A stretch of 61,953 nucleotides of DNA from Actinoplanes palleronii. Its GTDB lineage: Bacteria > Actinomycetota > Actinomycetes > Mycobacteriales > Micromonosporaceae. The stretch covers positions 1 through 61,953 of the forward strand of contig NZ_BOMS01000120.1 in assembly GCF_016862315.1 (NCBI RefSeq), in the 5' to 3' direction. Positions 1 to 8,785 of the stretch are shown piece by piece. The position numbers and the translations under genes were made by a program. Under the pieces are notes generated by a model. It did not search any database and was not told where the DNA came from. It worked only from the letters and a program-made list of their open reading frames with translations. Each line of letters starts with the position of its first letter. Positions within the stretch are counted from its first letter, which is position 1.

Positions 1-651
1 GGGCGGAGAGGATGTCAAGACCTGCTGAACAACCCGGAGGCCGCCCGCTTCCTCAACGCGCCGGACCGGCAGACCAACGCCGTGTTCATGGCCCTGCTCA
101 ACCGGGCACCCGACCCGAGCGGCTGGGCGACGTACCTGGCCATGAACCGGGCGGAGGGCATCGACCGGTCCACCGTCGACATCATGAAGTCACCCGAGTA
201 CCGCAGCCGCCTGAACGCGATCTGCGCCGGCCGGACCTCGCCCAGCCGGGTCGGTGTCTACAACGGCGCCGAGGTGGCCGACATCGTGCAGAACCTGCTC
301 ACCGCCGCGTCGATCGGCATGCTCAACTGCGGGGTCACGTCCGTCGTCAACAAGATGAAGAAGAAGGCCAAGGGCGCCGTGGGCCTGCCCGCGATCGCCG
401 CCTACTCCGCCGAGATCAGCTCGATGGCCGCCGGCACCAGCGCGTCCTGCAAGCTCGCGAAACAGCTGGCCCTCGGCGCGGCCTGGGCCGCCTACATCGG
501 CAGTCGCAACCACCCGGTCTACGTGTACGACCTGCAGACCGAGGACAAGGCCGGCACCATCAGCAAGACCGTCCGGTCCACCTACAAGATCGGTTGGACT
601 CCCGCCGACACCCGGACCTTCGCCGGAAGCGTCAAGGTAGCCCCGTTCTGA
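1..651 (+). CDS. DUF4214-like protein, 3' part only
   Basis: The reading frame is open from base 1 and stops at 651, so the start lies outside the window. The first ~50 residues have the DUF4214 pattern (paired short helices, NRAPDPSGWATYL, then KSPEY), a repeat found in surface and secreted proteins. The rest is an Ala-rich stretch with a lysine cluster (NKMKKKAKG) and a C-terminal region of unknown function with several Cys. DUF4214 has no enzymatic role known to me. An internal ATG at 82 exists, but the coding signal runs upstream of it, so a longer protein is preferred. A long hairpin follows the stop. Confidence 0.7.
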   Translation, partial: GRRGCQDLLNNPEAARFLNAPDRQTNAVFMALLNRAPDPSGWATYLAMNRAEGIDRSTVDIMKSPEYRSRLNAICAGRTSPSRVGVYNGAEVADIVQNLLTAASIGMLNCGVTSVVNKMKKKAKGAVGLPAIAAYSAEISSMAAGTSASCKLAKQLALGAAWAAYIGSRNHPVYVYDLQTEDKAGTISKTVRSTYKIGWTPADTRTFAGSVKVAPF

Positions 652-660
652 GCAGCACCC

Positions 661-703
661 CGCCACCCGGGCCGGCCGTCCTCGACGGCCGGCCCGGGTG
701 GCG
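661..703. terminator. 20-bp perfect hairpin between convergent genes
   Basis: The arms 661-680 and 684-703 are exact reverse complements (CGCCACCCGGGCCGGCCGTC) with a 3-base loop. It lies 10 bases after the stop at 651 and 26 bases before the end of the minus-strand gene at 729. There is no T tract, as is common in actinobacteria, so a bidirectional terminator is an inference from structure and position. Confidence 0.7.
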
Positions 704-728
704 CCGTGTCCTGGATCGGGAGGGGCGC

Positions 729-1805
729 CTACTCGGTGGGGACCACGGCGCGGAACGCCGTGGGGTCGTCGGTGGGGTAGAGGGCCCAGCGGCGGATCGG
801 GCCGGCTGCTCGGGTGAGGAAGGACGGGATCCGACGGGGGTTGATCTCCTGGTACCAGAGGGCGCCGTTCTCCCGGCCCTCCAGGAAGCCGTGGTACTCC
901 TGCGCCTTGACCGGGGAGTATCCCTCCGTGGGGCGTTCGACCGGCGGGTCGGTGAAGACCGTGACGACGGTGCCGGGCCGCAGTGTCGTCCGGATCGAGG
1001 TCAGGTCGGCGCCGGCCGGCGCGAGCCGCCATTTGTGCGCTCGGGCGCCGGTGGTGACCAGCAACGCCAGGTCCGCGGCGGCCGCCGCTGTCCGAATCTG
1101 ATCCCAGAACGCGTCGTCGGCCGACGGGAGTCCGTCCGATCCGGGCACCGGCTCGAGGGGCTGGAGCGCAGCCGGGGTGACGTCTGCGGGCGCCACGCCC
1201 TGGCCCGCACCGACCGCGCCTGCGCCGGCCGCTACCGGGGCGGGTGCTCGGACGGGGGTGAACGGGAGGATCGGGCGGGGCGTGGCGATTGCCTGGCGGA
1301 CCTGGTCGCTGATCTGGATCACGCCGGTCAGCAGCACGACCAGGCCGGTGATGCGCAGGGCGCACCGGAGGGCGTCGACTCCCAAGGCGTAGACGAGCTC
1401 GTCCAGGGTGTCGGGCTGGTCGCCGAGGCCGGCCAGGGTGACGACCGCGGCGGTGCCGATCGCCGCGTTCCAGGCGGGGATCGACCAGTGCCGCATCGGG
1501 GTGTGCGCGTCGGCCACGTAGCGGCCGAGCATGTCCCTGGTGCGGTGGCGCCAGAGCAGGAAGCCGCCGAGGTAGCCGACGATCAGGAACAGGTTCAGCG
1601 AGGAGAGGCCGTCCTGGTGGTCGCCGACCCAGAGCAGCGCCGGGGAGACGCCGTCGACGCCGCCGGTCTGCAGGGCGTGCCGCAGGGCCAGGTCGCAGAT
1701 GAGGTAGAGCACGCTCAGCACGGTGGTCGCCCCGACCGCCAGGAGCAGGGCAAACGTGCCCAGCTCCCAGCCGCGCGGCGGTCGTACGACGGCGGTGTTC
1801 GTCAT
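729..1805 (-). CDS. DUF4328-like multi-pass membrane protein
   Basis: 358 residues. The N-terminal half holds about five hydrophobic helices (for example LGTFALLLAVGATTVLSVL and the segment after SSLNLFLIVGYLGG), arranged as in DUF4328 proteins of actinobacteria. A Pro/Ala/Gly-rich linker (about residues 180-225) leads to a soluble C-terminal domain of ~130 residues with no family I recognise. The ATG at 1805 is preferred over one 33 bases upstream because GGGAAG precedes it at good spacing. The cellular role is unknown; a membrane location is well supported. Confidence 0.65.
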   Translation of the reverse strand: MTNTAVVRPPRGWELGTFALLLAVGATTVLSVLYLICDLALRHALQTGGVDGVSPALLWVGDHQDGLSSLNLFLIVGYLGGFLLWRHRTRDMLGRYVADAHTPMRHWSIPAWNAAIGTAAVVTLAGLGDQPDTLDELVYALGVDALRCALRITGLVVLLTGVIQISDQVRQAIATPRPILPFTPVRAPAPVAAGAGAVGAGQGVAPADVTPAALQPLEPVPGSDGLPSADDAFWDQIRTAAAAADLALLVTTGARAHKWRLAPAGADLTSIRTTLRPGTVVTVFTDPPVERPTEGYSPVKAQEYHGFLEGRENGALWYQEINPRRIPSFLTRAAGPIRRWALYPTDDPTAFRAVVPTE

Positions 1806-1854
1806 GGATCTTCCCGGTGATCGATGAAAGACGATCACCCTAGTTGATCAACGG

Positions 1855-2361
1855 TCAGATCGTTCCGGTGCGGAGGGACTCGGTGTAGGCGCGCTTGGCG
1901 GCGGTGTCCCGGGTGGAGCGCAGGTATCGGGTCCACGCCGCGTGCTCGTGCGCCACCACCCCGAACTCCCACACGCAGATCACCCCGCGGTGGGTGGTCG
2001 GCGGCATCAGGGCGAACGTGTCGTCCCGCCGGATGTCCCGGACATAGACCGTCTCCCACATCTCGTTGTCGTCGCGCCACGTGCACACCAGCAGCAGGTG
2101 GACGTGCTCGCCGGAGCGGTGGTGGATGACAAAACCGAGATCGCCCGAGATCGGCAGCCGCCCGGCGGTGATCTCCGCGGTGAGGAAGGCCCGCGCCCCC
2201 ACCTCGTGCACGGCCTGATCCGTCCGCCGCAGGTCGTACCACTTGAGGTAGGTGGCCGGCAGGGCCAGCGGGGCACCGGGCGAGAACTGTTTGGTGACGT
2301 GGCGATATCCCGGGTGGACGACGTTCCCGGTCGAGGCGAGCTGCTCGTCGGTGACGGTCAT
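1855..2361 (-). CDS. Hypothetical protein, second gene of the DUF1579-like pair
   Basis: 168 residues, soluble, without signal peptide or membrane segment. It is rich in His/Trp/Tyr in an antiparallel pattern (GEHVHLLLVCTWR, MWETVYVRDI), and I do not recognise the family. Its ATG overlaps the stop of the upstream gene (2358-2361), so the two are almost certainly cotranscribed and translationally coupled. The operon is divergent from a WYL regulator, which suggests shared control. Confidence 0.6.
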   Translation of the reverse strand: MTVTDEQLASTGNVVHPGYRHVTKQFSPGAPLALPATYLKWYDLRRTDQAVHEVGARAFLTAEITAGRLPISGDLGFVIHHRSGEHVHLLLVCTWRDDNEMWETVYVRDIRRDDTFALMPPTTHRGVICVWEFGVVAHEHAAWTRYLRSTRDTAAKRAYTESLRTGTI

Positions 2362-2807
2362 GTGCGGCTGAACTCCATCACCCAGTTGGACTCCCACGTC
2401 AGCCCGCCGTCCGCGGAGAACTCCTGCTCCCACCGGGCCGATCGGGGCGTGATCCCGGACCAGACGAAATGCGCCCGGATCGGCTTGCCCTCGTGCGTGT
2501 CGTCGCCGTAGAAGTCGCCGCGGCCGTCGGCGAACGTGCCCGTCACCGGCGGGAACAGCACCCCGGACCGATCGTTCGCCCAGTAGAGCGACCACTCGGC
2601 GCGCTCCACGTCGTACAGGCGAAGGGTGAAACCCCGGGTGCCCAGCGTCGGGAAGAGGATCTCGTCGGTGTTGCCGCCGCCGTTGAAGATCGACCGGCAG
2701 GTCGTGGTGCCGGGGAACGTCTGCCAGTCGTCGCTCCCGGCGAACAGCGTGGTGAGCCGATGGTTGACCACGGACCAGGAGCCGACGAGGAAATCGAAGT
2801 CGTTCAT
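2358..2807 (-). CDS. DUF1579-like small protein
   Basis: 149 residues. It opens with MNDFDFLVGSW, typical of the DUF1579/lipocalin-like group of small beta-barrel proteins (FDFLxGxW), followed by alternating beta strands (FTLRLYDVERAEWSLYW, GRGDFYGDD). Members are often annotated as hypothetical, and the ligand is unknown. The start at 2807 is chosen because it begins at the family motif and has AGGA about 8 bases upstream; an in-frame ATG at 2816 is possible. It is first gene of a two-gene operon facing the WYL regulator, with CTGACA repeats between. Confidence 0.65.
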   Translation of the reverse strand: MNDFDFLVGSWSVVNHRLTTLFAGSDDWQTFPGTTTCRSIFNGGGNTDEILFPTLGTRGFTLRLYDVERAEWSLYWANDRSGVLFPPVTGTFADGRGDFYGDDTHEGKPIRAHFVWSGITPRSARWEQEFSADGGLTWESNWVMEFSRT

Positions 2808-2831
2808 GCCGGCCATCCTGGGGCGCTACCC

Positions 2832-2861
2832 CTGACATCTTCTGTCAGTGATGCCTGACAG
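2832..2861. promoter_or_regulatory. Triple CTGACA operator between divergent genes
   Basis: CTGACA (2832-2837), 5 bases, TGTCAG (2843-2848) form a perfect inverted repeat. A third copy, CTGACAG, lies at 2855-2861, ten bases before the ATG of the WYL regulator. The site sits in the 63-base gap between divergent starts, where an autoregulatory operator is expected. That the WYL protein binds it is inference. Confidence 0.6.
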
Positions 2862-2870
2862 ACTCGGTGG

Positions 2871-3860
2871 ATGCGCGCCAGCCGACTGCTCTCCCTGCTG
2901 ATGCTGCTGCAGAACCGGGGCCGGATGAGCGCGCCGGCGCTCGCCGCCGAGCTCGGCGTGAGCGTGCGGACCGTCTACCGCGACGTCGAGGCGCTGGCCG
3001 CCGCGGGCGTGCCGGTCTACGCCGAGCCCGGGCCGACCGGCGGCTACCAGCTGCTGGACGGCTACCGCACCCGGTTGACCGGGCTGACCGCGGACGAGGC
3101 GGAGACGCTGTTCCTGACCGGCCTGCCGCAGCCGGCCGCCGAGCTCGGCCTCGGTGCCCAGGTGGCCGCCGCCGAGTTGAAGCTGACCGCGGCGCTGCCC
3201 ACGCCGTACCGGGTGGCGTCGAGCCGGATCCGGCAGCGGTTCCACCTGGACACGCCCGGCTGGTTCCGTGAGCCGGACGCCGTCCCGCACCTGCTGGCCG
3301 TGGCCGAGGCGCTGTGGCAGGACCAGGTCGTCGAGGTCCGGTACCGCCGCTGGTTCCCGGAGCCGGGCGAGGTGACCCGCCGGCTGCACCCGCTCGGCCT
3401 GGTGCTCAAGGCCGGCACCTGGTATCTGGTCGCCGCCGGGACCGACCGGCCAGGTGACCGGCCGCGCACCTATCGCGTCTCGTCCATCCGGCGACTGCGG
3501 GCGCTGCCCGAGCACTTCGTCCGACCGGACGGGTTCGACCTGGCCACCACGTGGCAGGAGCACGTCGACCGGTACGAGTCGGCGGACACCGGTGCGGTCG
3601 CCGTCGTACGCCTGACTGCTCTGGGGGTTGATGCCCTCCCGGAGGTCCTCGGGCCGAAAGCCGCCCGGACCGCCCTGACCACCCTCGGCCCCGCGGATCC
3701 GGACGGCCGGCGGCGCGCCACCATCCCGATGGAGAGCGTGCCGCACACCGCCGCGACGGTGCTCCGGCTCGGCGCGCAGGCACAGGCGCTCTCGCCGCCG
3801 GAGCTCGTCACCTACCTGACCGAGCACGTCCGCGCCCTGGCCCGGCTCTATCCCGGCTGA
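2871..3860 (+). CDS. YafY-type transcriptional regulator (HTH + WYL domain)
   Basis: 329 residues. Residues 1-60 form a DeoR/HTH_11-type winged helix (LLSLLMLLQNRGRMSAPALA, then ELGVSVRTVYRDVEAL), followed by the characteristic GGYQLL. The middle and C-terminal parts (about 130-320) match the WYL domain and its extension (GTWYLVAAGTDR..RTYRVSSIRRLRAL), a ligand-sensing module that in some members binds nucleic acids. It probably controls itself and the divergent DUF1579-like operon through the CTGACA sites. Its 3' end overlaps the convergent methyltransferase gene by 13 bases. Confidence 0.9.
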   Translation: MRASRLLSLLMLLQNRGRMSAPALAAELGVSVRTVYRDVEALAAAGVPVYAEPGPTGGYQLLDGYRTRLTGLTADEAETLFLTGLPQPAAELGLGAQVAAAELKLTAALPTPYRVASSRIRQRFHLDTPGWFREPDAVPHLLAVAEALWQDQVVEVRYRRWFPEPGEVTRRLHPLGLVLKAGTWYLVAAGTDRPGDRPRTYRVSSIRRLRALPEHFVRPDGFDLATTWQEHVDRYESADTGAVAVVRLTALGVDALPEVLGPKAARTALTTLGPADPDGRRRATIPMESVPHTAATVLRLGAQAQALSPPELVTYLTEHVRALARLYPG

Positions 3861-4585
3861 CGCGTCCGCAGCACGCCGGTCAGCATCGGCAGGGTGAACT
3901 CGCCGGTCGCGGTCTCCGGCCGGCTCGCCAGGTAGTCGCGGATCCGGCCGAGTGCGGCGGCCCGCTCCGGCTCCGGCATGACCAGCATCCCGGCGCGCGT
4001 GCCGAGCGTCGCGACCAGCGAGCCGGCGGTGCGCCGCTGCCCGTGCCCGAACTCGGCCTGCTCCGGCGCGCTGAACAGGTGCGACGTCGCGGCCCGCCAG
4101 CTGCTGAGGGTGTCCCGGGGGCCGATCGCCGCGCTGCCGCTGACCCGTTCGAGGCCGGCGACCCAGTCCACCCGGTCGTCCAGGACGTTCCACAGCCCGG
4201 CGAGCACACCGCCGGGCGCGAGCACCCGGGCGATCTCCGGGCCGGCCACGGCCATGTCGAACCAGTGCATGGCGTTCCCGGCCAGCACGGCGTCGACCGA
4301 GCCGTCCGGCAGCGGGATCGCCTCGGCGCCGCCGGCCACGGAGCGGACGCCGGGCAGCGCGCGGCGCAGCTCGGCCAGCATCGCCGGGTCGGGTTCGGCC
4401 GCGACCACGTCAAGCCCCAGCGCGCGCAGTGTGCCGGTGAGTTTGCCGGTGCCGGCGCCGAGGTCCAGTACCCGCGGGCCGGGCGCGTGCTCGAGGGCCC
4501 AGCGCGCCGCGGCGGGCGCGTAGTCCGGGCGGTGTTCGGCGTAGGCGACCGCGGCCGCCCCGAAGGAGGATGCGTGCTGATCCAT
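3848..4585 (-). CDS. Class I SAM-dependent methyltransferase
   Basis: 245 residues. Motif I is clear (RVLDLGAGTGKLT, about residues 39-51), followed by the acidic residue ending strand 2 (VVAAEPD), a motif-II-like LPDGSVDAVL and the MHWFD segment typical of the UbiE/Methyltransf_11 group. The substrate cannot be read from the sequence; these proteins usually modify small molecules. It is transcribed alone, divergently from the secreted protein at 4608 with only 22 bases between starts, so promoters must overlap or transcripts be nearly leaderless. Confidence 0.88.
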   Translation of the reverse strand: MDQHASSFGAAAVAYAEHRPDYAPAAARWALEHAPGPRVLDLGAGTGKLTGTLRALGLDVVAAEPDPAMLAELRRALPGVRSVAGGAEAIPLPDGSVDAVLAGNAMHWFDMAVAGPEIARVLAPGGVLAGLWNVLDDRVDWVAGLERVSGSAAIGPRDTLSSWRAATSHLFSAPEQAEFGHGQRRTAGSLVATLGTRAGMLVMPEPERAAALGRIRDYLASRPETATGEFTLPMLTGVLRTRQPG

Positions 4586-4607
4586 GCCCAGACCCTAAGG
4601 TGTGCCG

Positions 4608-5588
4608 ATGATCAACAGGCGGGGCAGGCGTTTCCTCACGGCCGGCGTGATGCTCGCGGTGACTGCCGCCGTGCTGCCGGGCCGATCGTACGGGTCACCG
4701 CAGCCCCCGGTCGGCCACACCTGGGGCTGCTTCGTCGTCGCGTCCGGGCCCGCCGACCTGCCCTGTCCGGAACCGATCATGCCCAGCCGGGGCCCGGTGT
4801 CGCCTCCGCCACGGCCCACCGGCCTGGCCACCGACGGTGTCCCGGGCTGCGTGACCGGCCCGGACCGCCCGGTGGTCGGCACCACCCGCCCGAGCCTGAC
4901 GGTGTCGTTCGCGCCGGACGGCCCGCAGCCCACCGAGGTCACCGTCGAGCACGAGTCGCTGGACGGCTCGGAGGAGCCGTATCTGAGCTGGACGCCGGCC
5001 GAACCGGGGAAGCCCGTCGTGCTGGAGGCGGACGAGGAGGGCCTGGCCCCGGGCGTGTCGTACCGGTGGCGGGTCAAGGGGACGTCCGCCGACGCGGCCG
5101 AACCCGGCTGGTCGGCCTGGTGCGAGTTCACCGTCGTGGCCGGGCTCCTCGACCTGCGTGAGGCCACGGACCTGGACGCGGTCCGGGAACTCGGCGTCGA
5201 CCCGGGCCGCCGCTACCCGGTCACGCTGCCGGTGCGGCAGTGGCGGCTGCTCCTGGACGCGCTCACGCCCCCGGACGACGGTGTCGCCCTGGACGACGAG
5301 TTCGACGAGGGCGCCGACGAGGTGACCGAGCGGCTCCGCGGGATCGGCGCCGCCGTGCGAGCACAGATCGCCGGACGGTCCACCGGCCAGGTGGCGACGG
5401 TCACGCTGACCGGCGACGAGTGGGCGTCGGCGGCGATGGAGCTGGCCATGATGGCCGGGGTCTGGGACGAGACGGCCGAGGAGGACCCCGAGGTCGACGA
5501 GGACGGCGCCACGCGCTGGGAGGCGGTCGACCGGCTCTCCGCGGCGCTCGGCGGCCCGGCTCACCCCCGACTCGGCCACGATCGCTGA
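4608..5588 (+). CDS. Secreted protein with fibronectin-III-like domain
   Basis: 326 residues. It starts with Arg residues, a hydrophobic core (FLTAGVMLAVTAAVL) and a small-residue region, as in a secretory signal peptide. Residues about 60-165 look like a fibronectin type III/Ig fold (PSLTVSFAPD, YRWRVKG, WSAWCEFTV) with four Cys likely to pair. The C-terminal ~150 residues are very acidic (DDEFDEGADE, ETAEEDPEVDEDG) and have no recognised family. The start at MINRRG is preferred over MPMINRRG because of the AAGG upstream. Function unknown; likely extracellular. Confidence 0.6.
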   Translation: MINRRGRRFLTAGVMLAVTAAVLPGRSYGSPQPPVGHTWGCFVVASGPADLPCPEPIMPSRGPVSPPPRPTGLATDGVPGCVTGPDRPVVGTTRPSLTVSFAPDGPQPTEVTVEHESLDGSEEPYLSWTPAEPGKPVVLEADEEGLAPGVSYRWRVKGTSADAAEPGWSAWCEFTVVAGLLDLREATDLDAVRELGVDPGRRYPVTLPVRQWRLLLDALTPPDDGVALDDEFDEGADEVTERLRGIGAAVRAQIAGRSTGQVATVTLTGDEWASAAMELAMMAGVWDETAEEDPEVDEDGATRWEAVDRLSAALGGPAHPRLGHDR

Positions 5589-5603
5589 GGCCACGATCGC
5601 TGA
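5574..5603. repeat. 15-bp tandem duplication across a stop codon
   Basis: GGCCACGATCGCTGA is repeated exactly at 5574-5588 and 5589-5603. The first copy supplies the TGA stop of the secreted protein gene, and the second copy repeats it just outside the frame. It looks like a recent slippage duplication. Confidence 0.8.
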
Positions 5604-5688
5604 GGTCGCGGGGCTGAGGCCGCCGATCCGCAGGCGCGTCGACCTCGGGAGTGGGGCGGTGCTGCGCTTTCGGCCGCAGGGTTGGAAG

Positions 5689-6873
5689 ATGGTTCCGATG
5701 CTCTCGTCAATGGAGGCCGTACGCCGGCTCATGGATCTGCGGCACCGCGGCCGGGCCGAAGACCTGCCCGCGGTTCTCGCGGCGACCGCGCCGCTGCTCG
5801 ACGTGGAGTCGGCGACCGTGCTGCTCGTCGACTACGCGCAGCTCGCGCTGCACCCGCTGCGCGGCACGACGCTGGACATGGCGACCGCGCGGGGGGTGGA
5901 GGACACCCCGGCCGGGCTGGCCTTCACCACGGCGGTGACGCAGTGGGCCGACGCGGGTGACGGCGGGCTGCTGTGGCTGCCGCTGCTGCACGGTGCGGAA
6001 CGGCTTGGTGTGCTGGAGTTCCGGGTCAAGGCGTATCCGTCGGAGGCCACCCGGCACGACCTCGAGGTGATCGCCGCCCTGGTCGCCGAGCTGATCGCGA
6101 GCCGGCGCTTCTACGGCGACGCGGTCGAGCAGACCCGCCGGAGGCTGCCGATGCAGCTGGCCGCCGAGATCATCTGGAATCAGCTGCCGCCGCTGACGTT
6201 CGCGGTCGACGGCACGATCGTCACCGCCGTGCTCGAACCCTGCTACGACGTGGGCGGCGACGCGTTCGACTACGCGGCCAACGACGATGTGCTGCACGTC
6301 GCGATCTTCGACACGGTCGGGCACGGGATCAGTGCCAGCGCGCTGACCACGCTGACGCTGAACTCCTACCGCAACGCCCGCCGGTCCGGGCTGTCGCTGG
6401 CCGACACGTGCCGGTCGATCGACAAGTGGATCCGGTCGCAGCACCCGGGCGCGTTCGTCACCGCGCTGATGGCCGAGCTGGACATCCCGACCGGGAGGTA
6501 CCGGCGGATCAGCGCCGGCCACCCCGCCGAACTGTTCCTGCGCGACGGGGTGGCGCTGCCGTCGCTGCCGACGCCCAACACGCTGCCGCTCGGGCTCGGC
6601 CACATGCTCACCCGGCCGCCCACGGTGATCGAGGTGCAGCTCGAGCCGGGCGACACGCTGGTGCTCTACACCGACGGGATCACCGAGGCCCGGGACGCGG
6701 CCGGAGATCTGTTCGGGGTGGACCGGCTCAGCGCGTTCCTGCTGGCGGAGTTGCGCCAGGGCGCGGCCGCCCCGGAGGTGATGCGCCGCCTGATCCAGAC
6801 CATTGTCTCGTACGAGAACGACGACCTGCGCGACGACGCCACCGCAGCGATGCTCCAGTGGCGCCGGCGCTGA
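5689..6873 (+). CDS. GAF-like + SpoIIE/PP2C serine phosphatase
   Basis: 394 residues. The N-terminal ~145 residues resemble a GAF sensor domain (ESATVLLVDYAQLALHPL). The C-terminal half is a SpoIIE/RsbU phosphatase: metal-binding patterns CYDVGGDAFDYA, IFDTVGHG and LYTDGITEAR with the final DDLRDDATAAMLQW are all present. Such enzymes dephosphorylate STAS anti-anti-sigma factors in partner-switching pathways. The ATG at 5689 has AGGG at good spacing, but 5698 or a GTG at 5659 are possible. It is monocistronic and ends 4 bases from the convergent DUF305 gene. Confidence 0.88.
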   Translation: MVPMLSSMEAVRRLMDLRHRGRAEDLPAVLAATAPLLDVESATVLLVDYAQLALHPLRGTTLDMATARGVEDTPAGLAFTTAVTQWADAGDGGLLWLPLLHGAERLGVLEFRVKAYPSEATRHDLEVIAALVAELIASRRFYGDAVEQTRRRLPMQLAAEIIWNQLPPLTFAVDGTIVTAVLEPCYDVGGDAFDYAANDDVLHVAIFDTVGHGISASALTTLTLNSYRNARRSGLSLADTCRSIDKWIRSQHPGAFVTALMAELDIPTGRYRRISAGHPAELFLRDGVALPSLPTPNTLPLGLGHMLTRPPTVIEVQLEPGDTLVLYTDGITEARDAAGDLFGVDRLSAFLLAELRQGAAAPEVMRRLIQTIVSYENDDLRDDATAAMLQWRRR

Positions 6874-6877
6874 CCGG

Positions 6878-7465
6878 TCACGACGCCAGCAACGCCGCCA
6901 TCGCCTCGTTCTCCGCGGTCTGCTCGTTGATCACGTGCTTGGCCAGGCTGTGGACGTACGCGTTGCGCCCCGGCCCGTCCAGCAGCGACCGGGACATGGT
7001 GATCGCACCCCGGTGGTGCTCGATCATGAGCCGCAGGAACACGTCGGGTGCGGCCTTGGCGTCGGCGTGGTCCAGTTCGGCCAGCTGCGCGGTGGTCAGC
7101 ATGCCGTGCCCGTCGTCGCCGTCGCTGTCCCCGGGCGGCTGATGCCACGCGGTCAGCCAGTCGTTGGTCTGGTCGATCTCGCGTTGCTGGTCGTGGATGA
7201 TGAAGTCGGCGATCAGCCGGATCCGCTCCGGCACCTTGCCCTTCGCGATCAGCGTGCGGCTCATCGCGACGGCCTGCTCGTGGTGCTCCACCATCATCTG
7301 CGCGTAGTGCACGTCCACCCCGGCGGGTCCCGCCGCGGCGACCGGCTGGGGCGCCGGTGGCCGGGCGGGCTGCCGCAGCAGGACGACGGCCACGGCCGCC
7401 AGGACCAGGACCAGCCCGGCGGCGAGGCGACGGGACGTCACTCGGGTACGGGCCGGTCCGGTCAC
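6878..7465 (-). CDS. DUF305 membrane-anchored protein
   Basis: 195 residues from GTG at 7465. An N-terminal anchor (LAAGLVLVLAAVAVVLL) precedes two copies of the DUF305 four-helix signature: HYAQMMVEHHEQAVAMS and FLRLMIEHHRGAITMS. DUF305 proteins are extracytoplasmic, His/Met-rich, ferritin-like, and several are linked to copper handling. Here the gene is last in an operon with a copper amine oxidase, starting 4 bases after its stop. The GTG start is chosen for this spacing; an upstream start (7516) would overlap the amine oxidase gene. Confidence 0.85.
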   Translation of the reverse strand: MTGPARTRVTSRRLAAGLVLVLAAVAVVLLRQPARPPAPQPVAAAGPAGVDVHYAQMMVEHHEQAVAMSRTLIAKGKVPERIRLIADFIIHDQQREIDQTNDWLTAWHQPPGDSDGDDGHGMLTTAQLAELDHADAKAAPDVFLRLMIEHHRGAITMSRSLLDGPGRNAYVHSLAKHVINEQTAENEAMAALLAS

Positions 7466-7469
7466 CGGG

Positions 7470-8777
7470 TCAGCCCTGCGAGCCGTCGTCGCTGGTGTTC
7501 CCGTTCGCGCCCTCACGGCCGGCCGGGGTCAGCGGGTTCATCTCGGTGAAGTCCCGCGGGACCAGGTCGAAGCCCTGCCAGTGCATCGGCATCGGGCTCT
7601 GGTCCTCGTCGCGGGGCACGTGGTGGAAGCCGACGCGGACCCACATCACCGGGTCGGCCAGCTTCTCCTTGTCCTTGACGAAGTCCACGACCGTCTTGAT
7701 GTCCAGCGGGCACTCCGGGTCGGCGGCGTTGTCGCTGGCCCACTTCTCGCACAGGTTCTTCTGGCTGAAGGTCACGTCCGGCTTGGTCTCCGGGTGGCCC
7801 TCGTACTTGTCGCTCGCGCCGAGTGCCAGCTCGTACGACCGCTGATGTCCGTCGGCGTTCTTGCTGGTCGGGCTGACCAGTCGCCAGAAGCGCTGGTTCG
7901 CCTTGGTGAACGTGCCCTCGGTGCCGAGCGTCTTGTGCGTCGTGGTCAGCGCCGCGGCCATCGAGCCCCGGCCGGACGTGGTGGTGTCGAACTGCTCGAC
8001 CTTCTCGCCGCCCTTGCCGGCGATGTTGAAGTCCACCCGCCAGAACGCGTTGTGGTAGTGCATCGTCGAGTAGTCCTTGGCCTCCTTGCCCAGCGGCCAG
8101 CCGTTGTCGGCGGTGGAGTACTCGCTCGGCGCCAGGTCACCGGTGGCGCCCAGACGCGCGGAGATCTGGCCGTCGTCGTGCAGGCGGTACTCGGTCACGT
8201 ACTCGTACCAGCCGAGCTTGCTGATCGTGCGCAGGACCAGGTCGTGACCCTCCTGGGAGTAGACCTTCTCGGTCTGCTCCTCGGTGGTCTCGTCCCAGTC
8301 GTACTCGTGCAGGCGGTAGGCCAGGCCGCGCGGCTCGGCGCTGACGCAGAGCACGTCACGCACCTGCGGGTCGCCGCCGCCGTCCGAGCCCTGGCGCACC
8401 GAGCCGCCCTTGCAGTCGTCCCCGGTGATCGTCTCCAGGCCGTAGCTGCCCAGGCCGATCGCGGTCAGGTCGTTGTACTCGGTGTCGCCGGTGTCATACG
8501 GCACGTTGAGCTGGGCGAGCCGGATCGAGTCCAGCACCTGCACCTGCTCCGGGTAGCGCTTGGTGGCGACGAAGACGTGGTCCAGGACCAGCCCGGCCTT
8601 GTCGTTGATGCGCCAGCAGAGCTGCCAGGTGGTCCCGTTCGGCAGGGTCTCCTTGACCATCGCCGACGCGCCGCACGGTGTCGCCGCCGGGGCGGCCTGC
8701 GCCGCGGTGACCGCGGTCACGCTCAGCGTCGCCGCGGTCAGGAGCGCAGCGGCGCCGGCGATCTTTCGGTACCTCAC
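7470..8777 (-). CDS. Secreted minimal copper amine oxidase domain protein
   Basis: 435 residues from a GTG with GTGAGGAC upstream. A signal peptide (IAGAAALLTAATLSVTAV..AQA) is followed directly by the catalytic C-terminal fold of copper amine oxidases, without the usual N2/N3 domains. Visible family landmarks are QLNVPYDTGD, the GDDCKGG segment, CVSAEPRGLAYRLHE, GWYEYVTEYRLHDDGQI, MHYHNAFWRVDFNI and GFHHVPRDEDQSPMP. Tyr191 aligns with the topaquinone precursor, but the usual preceding Asn is Trp. His240 and His242 and one of His385/386 fit the copper ligands. It probably oxidises amines outside the cell if active. It is preceded 8 bases upstream by a secreted partner. Confidence 0.8.
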   Translation of the reverse strand: MRYRKIAGAAALLTAATLSVTAVTAAQAAPAATPCGASAMVKETLPNGTTWQLCWRINDKAGLVLDHVFVATKRYPEQVQVLDSIRLAQLNVPYDTGDTEYNDLTAIGLGSYGLETITGDDCKGGSVRQGSDGGGDPQVRDVLCVSAEPRGLAYRLHEYDWDETTEEQTEKVYSQEGHDLVLRTISKLGWYEYVTEYRLHDDGQISARLGATGDLAPSEYSTADNGWPLGKEAKDYSTMHYHNAFWRVDFNIAGKGGEKVEQFDTTTSGRGSMAAALTTTHKTLGTEGTFTKANQRFWRLVSPTSKNADGHQRSYELALGASDKYEGHPETKPDVTFSQKNLCEKWASDNAADPECPLDIKTVVDFVKDKEKLADPVMWVRVGFHHVPRDEDQSPMPMHWQGFDLVPRDFTEMNPLTPAGREGANGNTSDDGSQG

Positions 8778-8785
8778 AGGGGTCC

